From NCBI RefSeq assembly GCF_040560245.1, contig NZ_JAKMWP010000003.1: a stretch of DNA of 64,000 nucleotides. One strand, given 5' to 3'. Below the pieces are notes generated by a model, which was not told the DNA's origin, searched no databases, and saw only the letters and a list, made by a program, of their open reading frames with translations. A program made the position numbers and the translations under genes. Position 1 is the stretch's first letter, and every line of letters begins with the position of its first letter. Shown here one piece after another: positions 18,722-26,437 of this stretch. This stretch comes from Morganella sibonii (GTDB lineage Bacteria > Pseudomonadota > Gammaproteobacteria > Enterobacterales > Enterobacteriaceae).

Positions 18722-18742
18722 ATGCGGAGAAACTCCGCATTT
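18720..18742 (+). terminator. Bidirectional terminator between rhomboid gene and yehS
   Basis: AAATGCGGAG (18720-18729) pairs with CTCCGCATTT (18733-18742) around an AAA loop; it overlaps the rhomboid stop codon. Confidence 0.8.
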
Positions 18743-18754
18743 ATTCACGGGTCA

Positions 18755-19216
18755 TCAGCCGCGCAGGCGGGATGTTAATCCTTTCAGGAAATAACGCAGC
18801 AGCTGATCACCGCAGTCACGGTAATTTTTATGATCCGGATTACGGAACAGGGCGCTGATTTCCGGTTTTGAGACCCGGAAGTCGGCACGCCGGAAAATAT
18901 CTTCCATATCCGTATCCTTCAGTTCAAATGCGACGCGCATTTTTTTCAGGATAATATTATTGGTCAGGCGGGCATCCACTGCCGGTGCCGGGCGGCTTTC
19001 ATCTTTGCCGCGGCGGAAAATAATCAGTCCGTTAAGAAAATGGCCGGTCACGTTATCATCACAAATCTGATAATCCGCATCGTCTTCTTTTTTCAGCCAG
19101 TCGCTCATCTGCTCTTTGGTGACAGTTAATCCGGCAAGTCCGGTGATTTCGGCCATTTTTGCATCACTCAGATCCAGCATATAGCGGACACTGCGCAGAA
19201 CATAGTTATTCAGCAT
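18755..19216 (-). CDS. yehS: YehS/DUF1456 family protein
   Basis: 153 residues made of two related halves: NNYVLRSVRYMLDLSDAKMAEITGLAG (3-29) and NNIILKKMRVAFELKDTDMEDIFRRAD (85-111), each followed by a short helix and F.nGL-type ending (FLNGLIIF, FLKGLTSR). This duplicated helical unit is characteristic of DUF1456. Length matches E. coli YehS. No function is established. Convergent with the rhomboid gene. The 140 bases to the next gene hold one palindrome, ATTTCA-A-TGAAAT (19278-19290), of unknown role. Confidence 0.9.
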   Translation of the reverse strand: MLNNYVLRSVRYMLDLSDAKMAEITGLAGLTVTKEQMSDWLKKEDDADYQICDDNVTGHFLNGLIIFRRGKDESRPAPAVDARLTNNIILKKMRVAFELKDTDMEDIFRRADFRVSKPEISALFRNPDHKNYRDCGDQLLRYFLKGLTSRLRG

Positions 19217-19356
19217 AAACAGGGGGTATCCATGGAGGGAATTATAAACCCTGCAATACTAGTGATTATCCGCCCGCATTTCAATGAAATCCGCTGGTTG
19301 GTAGTGGATTAATGCCGGTGATATAGTAGATCTTTCCGTTCAGCTATGAGGTTACT

Positions 19357-20754
19357 ATGTCACTGTCCCGCACGTTTACCGCCACACTGCTTGCTGCTGC
19401 CTGTTCTGCTTATGCCGCCGGCCCGGCCGATTTAATGATAACGGACGGCACTGTGCTGACTATGAATCCGGACAATACGGTTTATGAGCACGGCACCGTG
19501 GTGGTCAGTGACGGCAAAATTGTGGCTATCGGCGGACCGGAACTGACCACGAAGTATCAGGCAAAAAAAGTGCTGGATGTGAACGGCGATATCGTCATGC
19601 CGGGGCTGATAAATACCCATACTCACGGTTCCATGACGGTTTTCCGTTCCCTCGGGGATGATGTACCGGATCGCCTGCACCGCTATATTTTCCCGCTGGA
19701 AAACAAGCTGGTGTCCCGTGAGATGGTGCGCACCGGTGCCAATCTTGCCAATATCGAAATGATTAAAGGCGGTGTGACCACCTACGCTGACATGTATTAT
19801 TTCGAGGATGAAGTGGCCAAAACCGTGGATAAAGCGGGTTTACGCGCCGTACTGGGTGAAACAATTATTAATTTCCCTGTCGCGGACGCACAGACACCGG
19901 AAGAAGGGATTGCCTATGCAGTGCGCTTTATCAAAGAATATAAAGATCATCCGCGTATCACACCGGCGTTTGCCCCGCATGCCCCGTATACCAACACCAC
20001 TGAAAATTTACAGAAAATCGCAGCGCTGTCTGAAGAGCTGAATGTGCCGGTGATGATCCATCTGGCAGAAACCGATCGCGAAAAAGAAGAGATCGCCAAA
20101 CGCACCGGCGGAAAAAGCCCGGTGCAGTATATGGCGGATATCGGCGTGCTGAATAAGCGCCTGCTGGCGGCACATGTGATTATGGCCGATGATAATGACC
20201 TGAATCTGCTGAAAAAATATGATGTCGGGGTGGCTCACAATATCAGTGCAAATACCAAATCGGCCAAAGGCGTGGCACCGGTCACGCAGATGCTGGAAAA
20301 AGGTATCCGTACCGGTCTCGGCACTGACGGACCGATGTCCTCTAATACACTGACGACCATGAATGAACTCAACCTGGTCGGTAAAATTCATAAACTGGAA
20401 ACGCAAAACCGGGCAGCAATGCCGCCGCTGACTGTGGTTGAAATGGCGACCATGGGATCAGCAAGGGCTCTCCATATGGATGATAAAATCGGATCACTGG
20501 AAACCGGCAAACTGGCGGATATCATCGTGGTCGATACCAAAGCCCCGAATATGGTACCGGTATACAGCCCGTATGCCGCCCTGGTCTACGGCGCAAACGG
20601 TGCTAATGTCCGCCATACCATTGTGGACGGCGTGATCCTGATGGAAGACCGGCAATTACTGACCGTCGATGAAAATGAAATTATTCAGGATGTACAGCGT
20701 TTTGCGGAGAAAGTCCGTGAAACTGTGCGCGCTTCAGGGGAAGAGGTGAAATGA
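19357..20754 (+). CDS. Exported amidohydrolase, SAH/methylthioadenosine deaminase-like
   Basis: 465 residues. A signal peptide (MSLSRTFTATLLAAACSAYAA) precedes a cyclic amidohydrolase (TIM-barrel) domain. Metal ligands are visible: HTHG near residue 88, HLAET near 233, HVIMA near 270 and the catalytic aspartate in GLGTDGPMSSN near 325. The order and the RSLGDDVPDRLHRYIFPLE segment are typical of the MtaD/TrzN/AtzA subgroup that deaminates S-adenosylhomocysteine, methylthioadenosine or other N-heterocycles. Periplasmic location is unusual for a nucleoside deaminase, so the substrate is uncertain. Start supported by GAGG seven bases upstream. It overlaps the next gene by ATGA. Confidence 0.85.
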   Translation: MSLSRTFTATLLAAACSAYAAGPADLMITDGTVLTMNPDNTVYEHGTVVVSDGKIVAIGGPELTTKYQAKKVLDVNGDIVMPGLINTHTHGSMTVFRSLGDDVPDRLHRYIFPLENKLVSREMVRTGANLANIEMIKGGVTTYADMYYFEDEVAKTVDKAGLRAVLGETIINFPVADAQTPEEGIAYAVRFIKEYKDHPRITPAFAPHAPYTNTTENLQKIAALSEELNVPVMIHLAETDREKEEIAKRTGGKSPVQYMADIGVLNKRLLAAHVIMADDNDLNLLKKYDVGVAHNISANTKSAKGVAPVTQMLEKGIRTGLGTDGPMSSNTLTTMNELNLVGKIHKLETQNRAAMPPLTVVEMATMGSARALHMDDKIGSLETGKLADIIVVDTKAPNMVPVYSPYAALVYGANGANVRHTIVDGVILMEDRQLLTVDENEIIQDVQRFAEKVRETVRASGEEVK

Positions 20755-21581
20755 CAAAAAAACTTAAATGTGCGCTGATTTATGATTTTGACGGCACTCT
20801 GGCAGAAGGTGATTGTCCGGAGCACGGTCTGATGCCTGCTCTGGGGATCAGTGATACTCAGGCATTCTGGCGGGAAGTGAAGCGGTTTGCCCGCGCCGAT
20901 GACGGTGACGAAATTCTGTCCTATATGGGGTTACTGGCTGCGAAAGCCAATATCCGGCAGTCATCTGAATTGAGTGCTGAGAATCTGAAGAAACACGGCA
21001 AAACCATCCCGCTGTTTCCCGGCGTCACCGAATGGTTTAATCGTATCAATGCCTGGGCGCATGAACAGGGACTTGACCCGGAACACTACATTTTATCCAG
21101 CGGGCTGGACGGTATGATCCGCGGCACCGCTATCGGTCATGAATTCCGCGATATTTTTGCCTGTAAATATCACTATTCCGCTGACGGAAAAACAGCGTTA
21201 TGGCCGGCACAGGCCATCAATTACACCACCAAAACCCAGTTTTTATTCCGGATAAACAAAGGAATACATAACTCCTGGGATAACGTTGCGGTGAATCAGT
21301 TTATCGAGCAGGAAGAGCGGGAAGTGCAGTTCCGTCATATGATCTATTTCGGTGATGGTGATACGGATATCCCGGCCATGAAGATGGTGCGTTACCAGGG
21401 CGGTTTCTCGCTGGCGGTGTTTGACCAGAAAAAATGGGGCAATCCGGAGACACAACAGAAAGTCGGCAAGCTGATTGCGGAAGAGCGGGCAAACTATGTG
21501 GTACCCGCAAACTACGAGGAAGGCAGCCAGCTGGATGTGACCGTAAAAGGGCTGTTACAGCTGTTCCGGCGTAAGCGCTGA
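20751..21581 (+). CDS. HAD superfamily hydrolase (phosphoserine-phosphatase-like)
   Basis: 276 residues. Motif I DFDGTLAEGD (12-21) carries the nucleophilic Asp, motif II is in ILSSGLDGM near 113-121, and motif III/IV is YFGDGDTDIPAMK near 199-211. These define a HAD phosphatase with a helical cap. It is translationally coupled (ATGA) to the exported amidohydrolase, but it has no signal peptide, so the two would act in different compartments. The physiological substrate is unknown. Confidence 0.85.
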   Translation: MTKKLKCALIYDFDGTLAEGDCPEHGLMPALGISDTQAFWREVKRFARADDGDEILSYMGLLAAKANIRQSSELSAENLKKHGKTIPLFPGVTEWFNRINAWAHEQGLDPEHYILSSGLDGMIRGTAIGHEFRDIFACKYHYSADGKTALWPAQAINYTTKTQFLFRINKGIHNSWDNVAVNQFIEQEEREVQFRHMIYFGDGDTDIPAMKMVRYQGGFSLAVFDQKKWGNPETQQKVGKLIAEERANYVVPANYEEGSQLDVTVKGLLQLFRRKR

Positions 21582-21590
21582 GTACAAAGT

Positions 21591-21618
21591 CTGCGGCCCG
21601 GTAAATCCGGCGCCGCAG
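21591..21618. terminator. Stem-loop between convergent genes
   Basis: CTGCGGC (21591-21597) pairs with GCCGCAG (21612-21618), with an inner CCGG/CCGG pair. No T-run on either side, so termination is only likely, not sure. Confidence 0.45.
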
Positions 21619-21627
21619 GCAGTCAGC

Positions 21628-21942
21628 TTATTTAACCAGTTTCAGGCCGATAACCCCGGTCACTGTCAGAGTGATAAAAAACAGCCGCTGCAGAGAAAAC
21701 GGCTCTTTAAACCAGAGCACACCGGTCACACACAAACCAATAGCCCCGATGGCTGTCCAGAGAATATAGGTCGTACCAAGCGGCAGCGTTTTCAGTGCCT
21801 GTGCCAGCAGGAAAATACTGATCAGGGCAGAGGCAACCGCCAGCACACTGGCCGTCAGTTTTGTCCAGCCATCGTTCAGCTTCAGCGAAATGCCCATCAC
21901 AATCTCAAACAGTGATGCGGCAAGCAGATACACCCACGCCAT
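21628..21942 (-). CDS. SMR family small multidrug/guanidinium exporter (SugE/Gdx-like)
   Basis: 104 residues, four helices, with the membrane glutamate Glu13 (AASLFEIVMGISLK) essential for proton-coupled export. The KTLPLGTTYILWTAIGAIG segment (51-69) is closer to SugE/Gdx than to EmrE. Members export guanidinium or quaternary ammonium compounds as dimers. Its ATG overlaps the GST stop by one base (TAATG), so it is coupled to a detoxification gene and under the MarR operator at 22637-22673. Confidence 0.88.
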   Translation of the reverse strand: MAWVYLLAASLFEIVMGISLKLNDGWTKLTASVLAVASALISIFLLAQALKTLPLGTTYILWTAIGAIGLCVTGVLWFKEPFSLQRLFFITLTVTGVIGLKLVK

Positions 21943-22613
21943 TACTGATTTCCTGCCGGTGCAACAAGTGTGACACTGTCACGAATTGTATTCACACTAA
22001 TCGCTTCTTTTACCGCCGGACGGGCAGATAATACCGTCAGCCACGCCATCACGGCAGGGAAAGCAGAGAGATCCAAATCCAGCTCATGCCAGGTGCGTAA
22101 CCAGGAGAATGCCGCCATATCGGCAATTGTGTAAGTCTCTCCCGCCAGATAAGGCGATATCTGCAATTGTTTCTCCACAACACCGAGCAGACGCAGTGTT
22201 TCTTTACGGTAACGAGCCAGCGCTTCTTCATTACGGGTTTTTGACCCGTGTAGGAACCACCACAGCTGACCCATCATCGGGCCGATACCGCCAATCTGGA
22301 AATGCAGCCACTGCTGAACCTGACATTGTCCTTTCAGGGAATCAGGCTTAAACAGCGGATATTTATCAGAGAGCCGGGTAAGAATAGCACCTGATTCAAA
22401 CAGCGTGATACCCGCCGCGTGATCAACAATGGCGGGGATTTTTCCGTTCGGATTAATCGCCAGAAATGCCGGCTGGTGCTGTTCACCGGCAGATAAATCA
22501 ACAAAACGCCGCTCAAACGGAATACCTGCTTCGTGCAGGAACAGGGCGACTTTCAAGCCGTTCGGGGTATCAGCGGTGTAAAACGTGATATCCGGTTTTT
22601 TTGGTACAGTCAT
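21942..22613 (-). CDS. Glutathione S-transferase, Nu-like (YfcG/YghU class)
   Basis: 223 residues. Thioredoxin-like N-terminal domain with YTADTPNGLKVALFLHEAGI (12-31) and the cis-proline/glutathione-binding NPNGKIPAIVD (54-64) and FESGAI (72-77), followed by an all-helical C-terminal domain with the conserved TIADMAAFSW near 155. The Thr-Pro-Asn glutathione-site motif marks the Nu class, known for disulfide-bond oxidoreductase and peroxidase activity. A GGAGT ribosome site precedes the ATG. First gene of a MarR-controlled operon with the SMR pump. Confidence 0.88.
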   Translation of the reverse strand: MTVPKKPDITFYTADTPNGLKVALFLHEAGIPFERRFVDLSAGEQHQPAFLAINPNGKIPAIVDHAAGITLFESGAILTRLSDKYPLFKPDSLKGQCQVQQWLHFQIGGIGPMMGQLWWFLHGSKTRNEEALARYRKETLRLLGVVEKQLQISPYLAGETYTIADMAAFSWLRTWHELDLDLSAFPAVMAWLTVLSARPAVKEAISVNTIRDSVTLVAPAGNQ

Positions 22614-22636
22614 GGTGACTCCGTTTCAGATAAATA

Positions 22637-22673
22637 TATAGTTGCAAATGCAATCGTTGTATTTGCAACTATA
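22637..22673 (-). promoter_or_regulatory. MarR-type operator of the GST-SMR operon
   Basis: A perfect 13-base inverted repeat (22637-22649 with 22661-22673), arms TATAGTTGCAAAT and its complement. It contains two head-to-head 12-mers, TTGCAAATGCAA (22642-22653) and a one-mismatch copy (22657-22668). The same 12-mer occurs in front of the marR gene (23174-23185), linking operator and regulator. Confidence 0.82.
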
Positions 22674-22703
22674 ATCCTGTTTATCCGATAACACAAGCCG
22701 CTG

Positions 22704-23147
22704 TCATTCCGCTGACTGTGCTTTTCCGGCCACCGCAGTAAACAACGCCGTCATACGGGTAATATCATCTTCACTGAACTGACTGAGGAAATCCGCTTTG
22801 ATCACCGCCTGATACACCACCCACATTTCTTTTCTCAGCGCTCTGCCTTTTTCTGTAATAGTGGCAAAAGCGGCCCGCCGGTCACTGTCAGAGCGGGAGC
22901 GGGTGACCAGGGCTTCTTTTTCCAGCCGGTCAATCAGCCGGGTCAGGTTATAGCGTTCAATAGCCAGTACATCTGCCAGTTCATTCATCCGCCGCGTGCC
23001 GTTTTCGCCGCTTTCCAGCCCCCACAGTACATCATACCAGGCATAAACCGGCAGCCCGGCCTGTGACAATGCAGCTTCAATGTTGCGGATCAGCAGCCGG
23101 TGAGCACGGACAAACGCAAACCAGGGATCGGGCAGATTCGGGGTCAT
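22704..23147 (-). CDS. MarR family transcriptional regulator
   Basis: 147 residues from ATG 23147, preferred over an ATG at 23171 because AGGA lies 9 bases upstream and because the operator 23173-23186 would otherwise touch the start codon. Winged helix-turn-helix with MNELADVLAIERYNLTRLIDRLEKEALVTRSRSDSDRRAAFATIT (around 58-102), the canonical MarR recognition helix and beta wing. Dimerisation helices flank it. It likely represses itself and the downstream GST-SMR operon until a ligand, perhaps an electrophile or cationic drug, releases it. It lies on the same strand directly upstream of its target. Confidence 0.88.
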   Translation of the reverse strand: MTPNLPDPWFAFVRAHRLLIRNIEAALSQAGLPVYAWYDVLWGLESGENGTRRMNELADVLAIERYNLTRLIDRLEKEALVTRSRSDSDRRAAFATITEKGRALRKEMWVVYQAVIKADFLSQFSEDDITRMTALFTAVAGKAQSAE

Positions 23148-23172
23148 AAGGGGTTTCCTGTTAAAAGACATG

Positions 23173-23190
23173 ATTGCAAATGCAATTATA
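23173..23190 (-). promoter_or_regulatory. MarR operator overlapping the -10 of its own promoter
   Basis: ATTGCA-AA-TGCAAT (23173-23186) overlaps by two bases a perfect minus-strand TATAAT (23190-23185). The core 12-mer is identical to that in the GST-SMR operator, so autorepression is likely. Confidence 0.78.
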
Positions 23191-23315
23191 CAGACGGAAT
23201 CAATATGCGGAGAATATTTTTACCCGGTCACCGTCCGGAACCTGTTAATTGGTGTACCATAACATCAGATATTATTCAGAATATGAAATCAGAATAAGAA
23301 ATGTACGGAGAAAGT

Positions 23316-24245
23316 ATGAAATACCAAAATGTGACCGACACGCCCGGTGAGAATTCCTATTTCCTCGTTTTTAATCTGACAGATACCCCGCAAACCCGGG
23401 AAAAGGTGGTTACTCTGTGTAATAACCTGTCCGGTATTCTGCGCAGCATCCGTAACCGCTTTCCGAAACTGGAAGTCAGTTGTGTGATGGGCTTCGGGGC
23501 GGATGCCTGGCAAAAACTGTTTCCGGATGCGGGCAAACCCCGTGAACTGAATACCTTTGAAGCGATTAAAGGACCACGCTTTACCGCCGTATCCACCCCC
23601 GGTGATATCTTCTTTCATATCCGCGCCCTGAATGTATCCGCCTGTTACGAGCTGGGTTCCATCATCAGCCGTGCTCTGAGCGGTGCAGTGACCTGTGAGG
23701 ATGAAGTTCACGGTTTCCGTTATATGGACGGACGCGCGATTATCGGCTTTGTCGACGGGACAGAAAACCCGGAATTTGAGGATGAACGCAAAGAATATGC
23801 GGTTATCGGCGACGAAGATCCGGGATTTGCCGGCGGCAGTTATGCTTTTGTTCAGAAATATATTCACGATATGGATGCCTGGCAGAACCTGAGCACCGAA
23901 GACCAGGAAAAAGTCATCGGTCGTCATAAATTTAATGATGTCGAACTGACTGATGAGCAGAAAATCCCTGGCTCCCATAATGTGGTGACCAATATTCAGG
24001 ACGAAGAGGGTAATGACCTGAAAATTGTCCGCGCCAATATGCCGTTCTCCAATCCGGCCAAAAATGAGCACGGTACCTATTTTATCGGCTATGCCCGCTA
24101 TTTCGCCACCACCCGGCGGATGCTGGAAAATATGTTTGCCGGAAAAGAAACCGGTGCGACCGATGAATTACTGAAATTCAGTACTGCCGTGACCGGCACA
24201 CTGTTCTTTATTCCGTCTCCGGCCATGCTGGATGATGTTGAATAA
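23316..24245 (+). CDS. yfeX: Dye-decolorising (Dyp-type) heme peroxidase, YfeX-like
   Basis: 309 residues from ATG 23316, which has GGAG six bases upstream; an ATG 15 bases earlier lacks a site. The family signature GFVDGTENP (around 143-151) holds the catalytic Asp, and conserved His (RHKFND) and Arg residues further on form the heme pocket. No Tat signal, so it is cytoplasmic, like YfeX and unlike EfeB. It should oxidise porphyrinogens or dyes with H2O2. Monocistronic, with a terminator right behind. Confidence 0.92.
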   Translation: MKYQNVTDTPGENSYFLVFNLTDTPQTREKVVTLCNNLSGILRSIRNRFPKLEVSCVMGFGADAWQKLFPDAGKPRELNTFEAIKGPRFTAVSTPGDIFFHIRALNVSACYELGSIISRALSGAVTCEDEVHGFRYMDGRAIIGFVDGTENPEFEDERKEYAVIGDEDPGFAGGSYAFVQKYIHDMDAWQNLSTEDQEKVIGRHKFNDVELTDEQKIPGSHNVVTNIQDEEGNDLKIVRANMPFSNPAKNEHGTYFIGYARYFATTRRMLENMFAGKETGATDELLKFSTAVTGTLFFIPSPAMLDDVE

Positions 24246-24252
24246 CTGACCT

Positions 24253-24282
24253 GATCCGGGGGATCACTCCCGGATCTGTTTT
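24253..24282 (+). terminator. Terminator after the Dyp peroxidase gene
   Basis: GATCCGGG (24253-24260) pairs with CCCGGATC (24269-24276), followed by TGTTTT. Confidence 0.8.
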
Positions 24283-24377
24283 CCCGCCTGATATTCCCGC
24301 GTTTTTTATTGGTATTTCCCCGTTGTCTGCGGTAAAGTTTCCGGCTTTTTTCCGGCATGGCAAACAGCGGAGGCATT

Positions 24378-25730
24378 ATGTTTATTGGTTTTGATTACGG
24401 AACATCCAACTGCTCAGTGGCAGTAATGAAAGAGGGCACTCCGGTGTTATTACCGCTGGAGGGGGATAATGTCTATATTCCGTCCACCCTGTGTGCACCG
24501 ACACGCGAATCCGTATCCGAACACCTGTTCCGTCACCGTAATATTGCGCCGTCAGATAATACCGGCGAACAACTATTACGCCGTTCTGTTGCCTTTAACC
24601 GTGAGGAAGGGATTGAACTGGTGCCGGAAGATATTCTGTTCGGCCAGTCGGCGCTGGAACTCTATCTCAGTGATCCGCGTGATGTTTATTACGTCAAATC
24701 CCCGAAATCCTTTCTCGGCGCCTCCGGATTGCATGATGTGCAAATCAGTTTCTTTGAGGATCTGGTCTGCGCCATGATGGCAAATATTAAGTCTCAGGCT
24801 GAGCTGTCCACACAGCAAATGATCACAGAAACCGTGATCGGCAGACCGGTTAACTTCCACGGACTGGGGGGTGAAAACGCGAATAAGCAGGCGGAAGCCA
24901 TTCTTCTGCGGGCCGCAAAACGGGCCGGTTTTCAGGACGTGACCTTTCAGTTTGAACCGGTGGCTGCCGGGCTGGAATATGAATCCGTGCTGAATCATGA
25001 TCAGACGGTGCTGGTGGTCGATATCGGCGGCGGTACCACGGACTGTTCACTTATCCGCATGGGGCCGGGTTACCGGGGACAGGCAGATCGCACCGGTAGT
25101 CTGCTGGCACACAGCGGACAGCGGGTCGGCGGAAACGACCTTGATATCTATCTGGCCTTTAAACAACTGATGCCGCTGTTCGGCATGAAGAGCCGCGCGG
25201 CCTCCGGTATCGAAATGCCGCTGATGCAATTCTGGAACCCGATCGCCATTAATAACGTCGAAGCACAAAAAGAGTTCTATTCGCGTCAGAATCTTACGCT
25301 GTTACAGCAGCTGAAACGGGATGCGGCAGAACCGGAAAAACTGCAGCGTTTGCTGGACGTATATAACCAGAGCCTGGGTTACAGTATTGTCCGCCGGGCA
25401 GAAGAGGCAAAAATCGCGCTTTCCGCCTCACCGCAATACCGTGCGGCTATCCGCCTGCTCAGTGAAACACTGGAAACGGAGATCAGCGCGGCGGAGATGG
25501 AAGAATCCATCGCGTCCCCGAAAGATAAAATGATTTCCCTGGTGAATGATGCGGTACAACAGGGCGGTGCAACACCGGATGCTATTTTTATCACCGGCGG
25601 TTCAGGGCGTTCACCGGTATTATGCCGTGCCATTGAAGCTCAGCTGCCGGGAATTCCGGTCGTCAGAGGGAATGACTTCGGCTCGGTAACCGCCGGTCTG
25701 GCACGCTGGGGCGAAATTTGTTTTAAATAA
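24378..25730 (+). CDS. yegD: Hsp70-like ATPase YegD
   Basis: 450 residues from ATG 24378, giving the same start (MFIGFDYGTSNCSVAV) and length as E. coli YegD; GGAGG lies just upstream. The actin/Hsp70 nucleotide-binding motifs are present: phosphate 1 DYGTSNCS (6-13), phosphate 2 VVDIGGGTTDCSL near 217-229 and the adenosine motif ITGGSGRSP near 410. It lacks the Hsp70 peptide-binding domain. A chaperone-related role is assumed from homology but no substrate is known. Confidence 0.93.
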   Translation: MFIGFDYGTSNCSVAVMKEGTPVLLPLEGDNVYIPSTLCAPTRESVSEHLFRHRNIAPSDNTGEQLLRRSVAFNREEGIELVPEDILFGQSALELYLSDPRDVYYVKSPKSFLGASGLHDVQISFFEDLVCAMMANIKSQAELSTQQMITETVIGRPVNFHGLGGENANKQAEAILLRAAKRAGFQDVTFQFEPVAAGLEYESVLNHDQTVLVVDIGGGTTDCSLIRMGPGYRGQADRTGSLLAHSGQRVGGNDLDIYLAFKQLMPLFGMKSRAASGIEMPLMQFWNPIAINNVEAQKEFYSRQNLTLLQQLKRDAAEPEKLQRLLDVYNQSLGYSIVRRAEEAKIALSASPQYRAAIRLLSETLETEISAAEMEESIASPKDKMISLVNDAVQQGGATPDAIFITGGSGRSPVLCRAIEAQLPGIPVVRGNDFGSVTAGLARWGEICFK

Positions 25731-25739
25731 ACTTGCAAC

Positions 25740-25753
25740 AGACCGGTCGGTCT
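25740..25753 (+). promoter_or_regulatory. NemR operator in front of nemR
   Basis: AGACC-GGTC-GGTCT is a perfect palindrome 15 bases upstream of nemR. A related site with the GGTCTA half precedes nemA. Confidence 0.75.
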
Positions 25754-25767
25754 ATTAGAGTATCGCC

Positions 25768-26364
25768 ATGAACAAACATACTGAACACGATACCCGCGAA
25801 CATCTTCTGGCCACCGGCGAACGCCTGTGTCTTCAGCACGGCTTTACCGGCATGGGACTCAGCGAACTGCTGAAAACAGCCGGGGTGCCAAAGGGATCGT
25901 TTTATCATTATTTCCGCTCCAAGGAGTTATTCGGCGTTGTCATGCTGGAACGCTATTATGAAGATTACCTGGAGCGCCTGACCGGGCATTTTGAGCACGG
26001 GGCGGGGAATTACCGCGATCGGTTTCTCGCGTATTATGGTGATATTCTGAAAAACGCCTGTCAGCACAGCCATATTCAGGGCTGTCTGACGGTTAAATTA
26101 TCTGCTGAAGTGTGTGATTTATCGGAAGATATGAATGCTGCAATGGATAAGGGCGTCAGTAAAGTGATCGCGCTGCTGGCGCAGAGCCTGGAAAACGGAA
26201 AGAAAGAGAAATCACTGACGTTTGAGCGGGATGCACAGCACACCGCACAGGTACTTTATTCACTGTGGCTGGGGGCAAATCTGCAGGCAAAAATTTCCCG
26301 CAGTACCGCGCCGCTGGAAAGTGCGCTGGCCCATGTTGAAACACTGATTACCGCGCCTGAGTAA
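25768..26364 (+). CDS. nemR: TetR family electrophile/HOCl sensor NemR
   Basis: 198 residues, nearly colinear with E. coli NemR from the first residues (MNKHTEHDTREHLLATGE). The helix-turn-helix is at GLSELLKTAGVPKGSFYHYFRSKE (30-53). The redox cysteine lies in QGCLTVKLSAEVCDLSED near residues 98-115; the lysine next to it, used in E. coli for a sulfenamide switch with Cys106, is conserved. It represses itself and nemA until quinones, glyoxals or hypochlorite modify cysteine. Confidence 0.94.
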   Translation: MNKHTEHDTREHLLATGERLCLQHGFTGMGLSELLKTAGVPKGSFYHYFRSKELFGVVMLERYYEDYLERLTGHFEHGAGNYRDRFLAYYGDILKNACQHSHIQGCLTVKLSAEVCDLSEDMNAAMDKGVSKVIALLAQSLENGKKEKSLTFERDAQHTAQVLYSLWLGANLQAKISRSTAPLESALAHVETLITAPE

Positions 26365-26409
26365 CTATTTTATATACGTCACGACAGGCGTTTTTATTTA
26401 TCTGAACAC

Positions 26410-26424
26410 TAGTCGACTGGTCTA
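26410..26424 (+). promoter_or_regulatory. Probable second NemR site before nemA
   Basis: TAGTCGACTGGTCTA shares the GGTCTA half with the operator before nemR, the left half being degenerate. It is 13 bases upstream of nemA, after a 73-base gap from nemR, so nemA may have its own regulated promoter as well as readthrough. Confidence 0.5.
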
Positions 26425-26437
26425 ATCCGGAGATATT

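Noticed and set aside
23289..24071. 260-codon minus-strand frame
   Set aside because: It is antisense to the Dyp peroxidase gene, lacks a ribosome site and family features, and results from codon bias of the real gene. The antisense frame at 4600-5187 against dmsA is rejected for the same reason.
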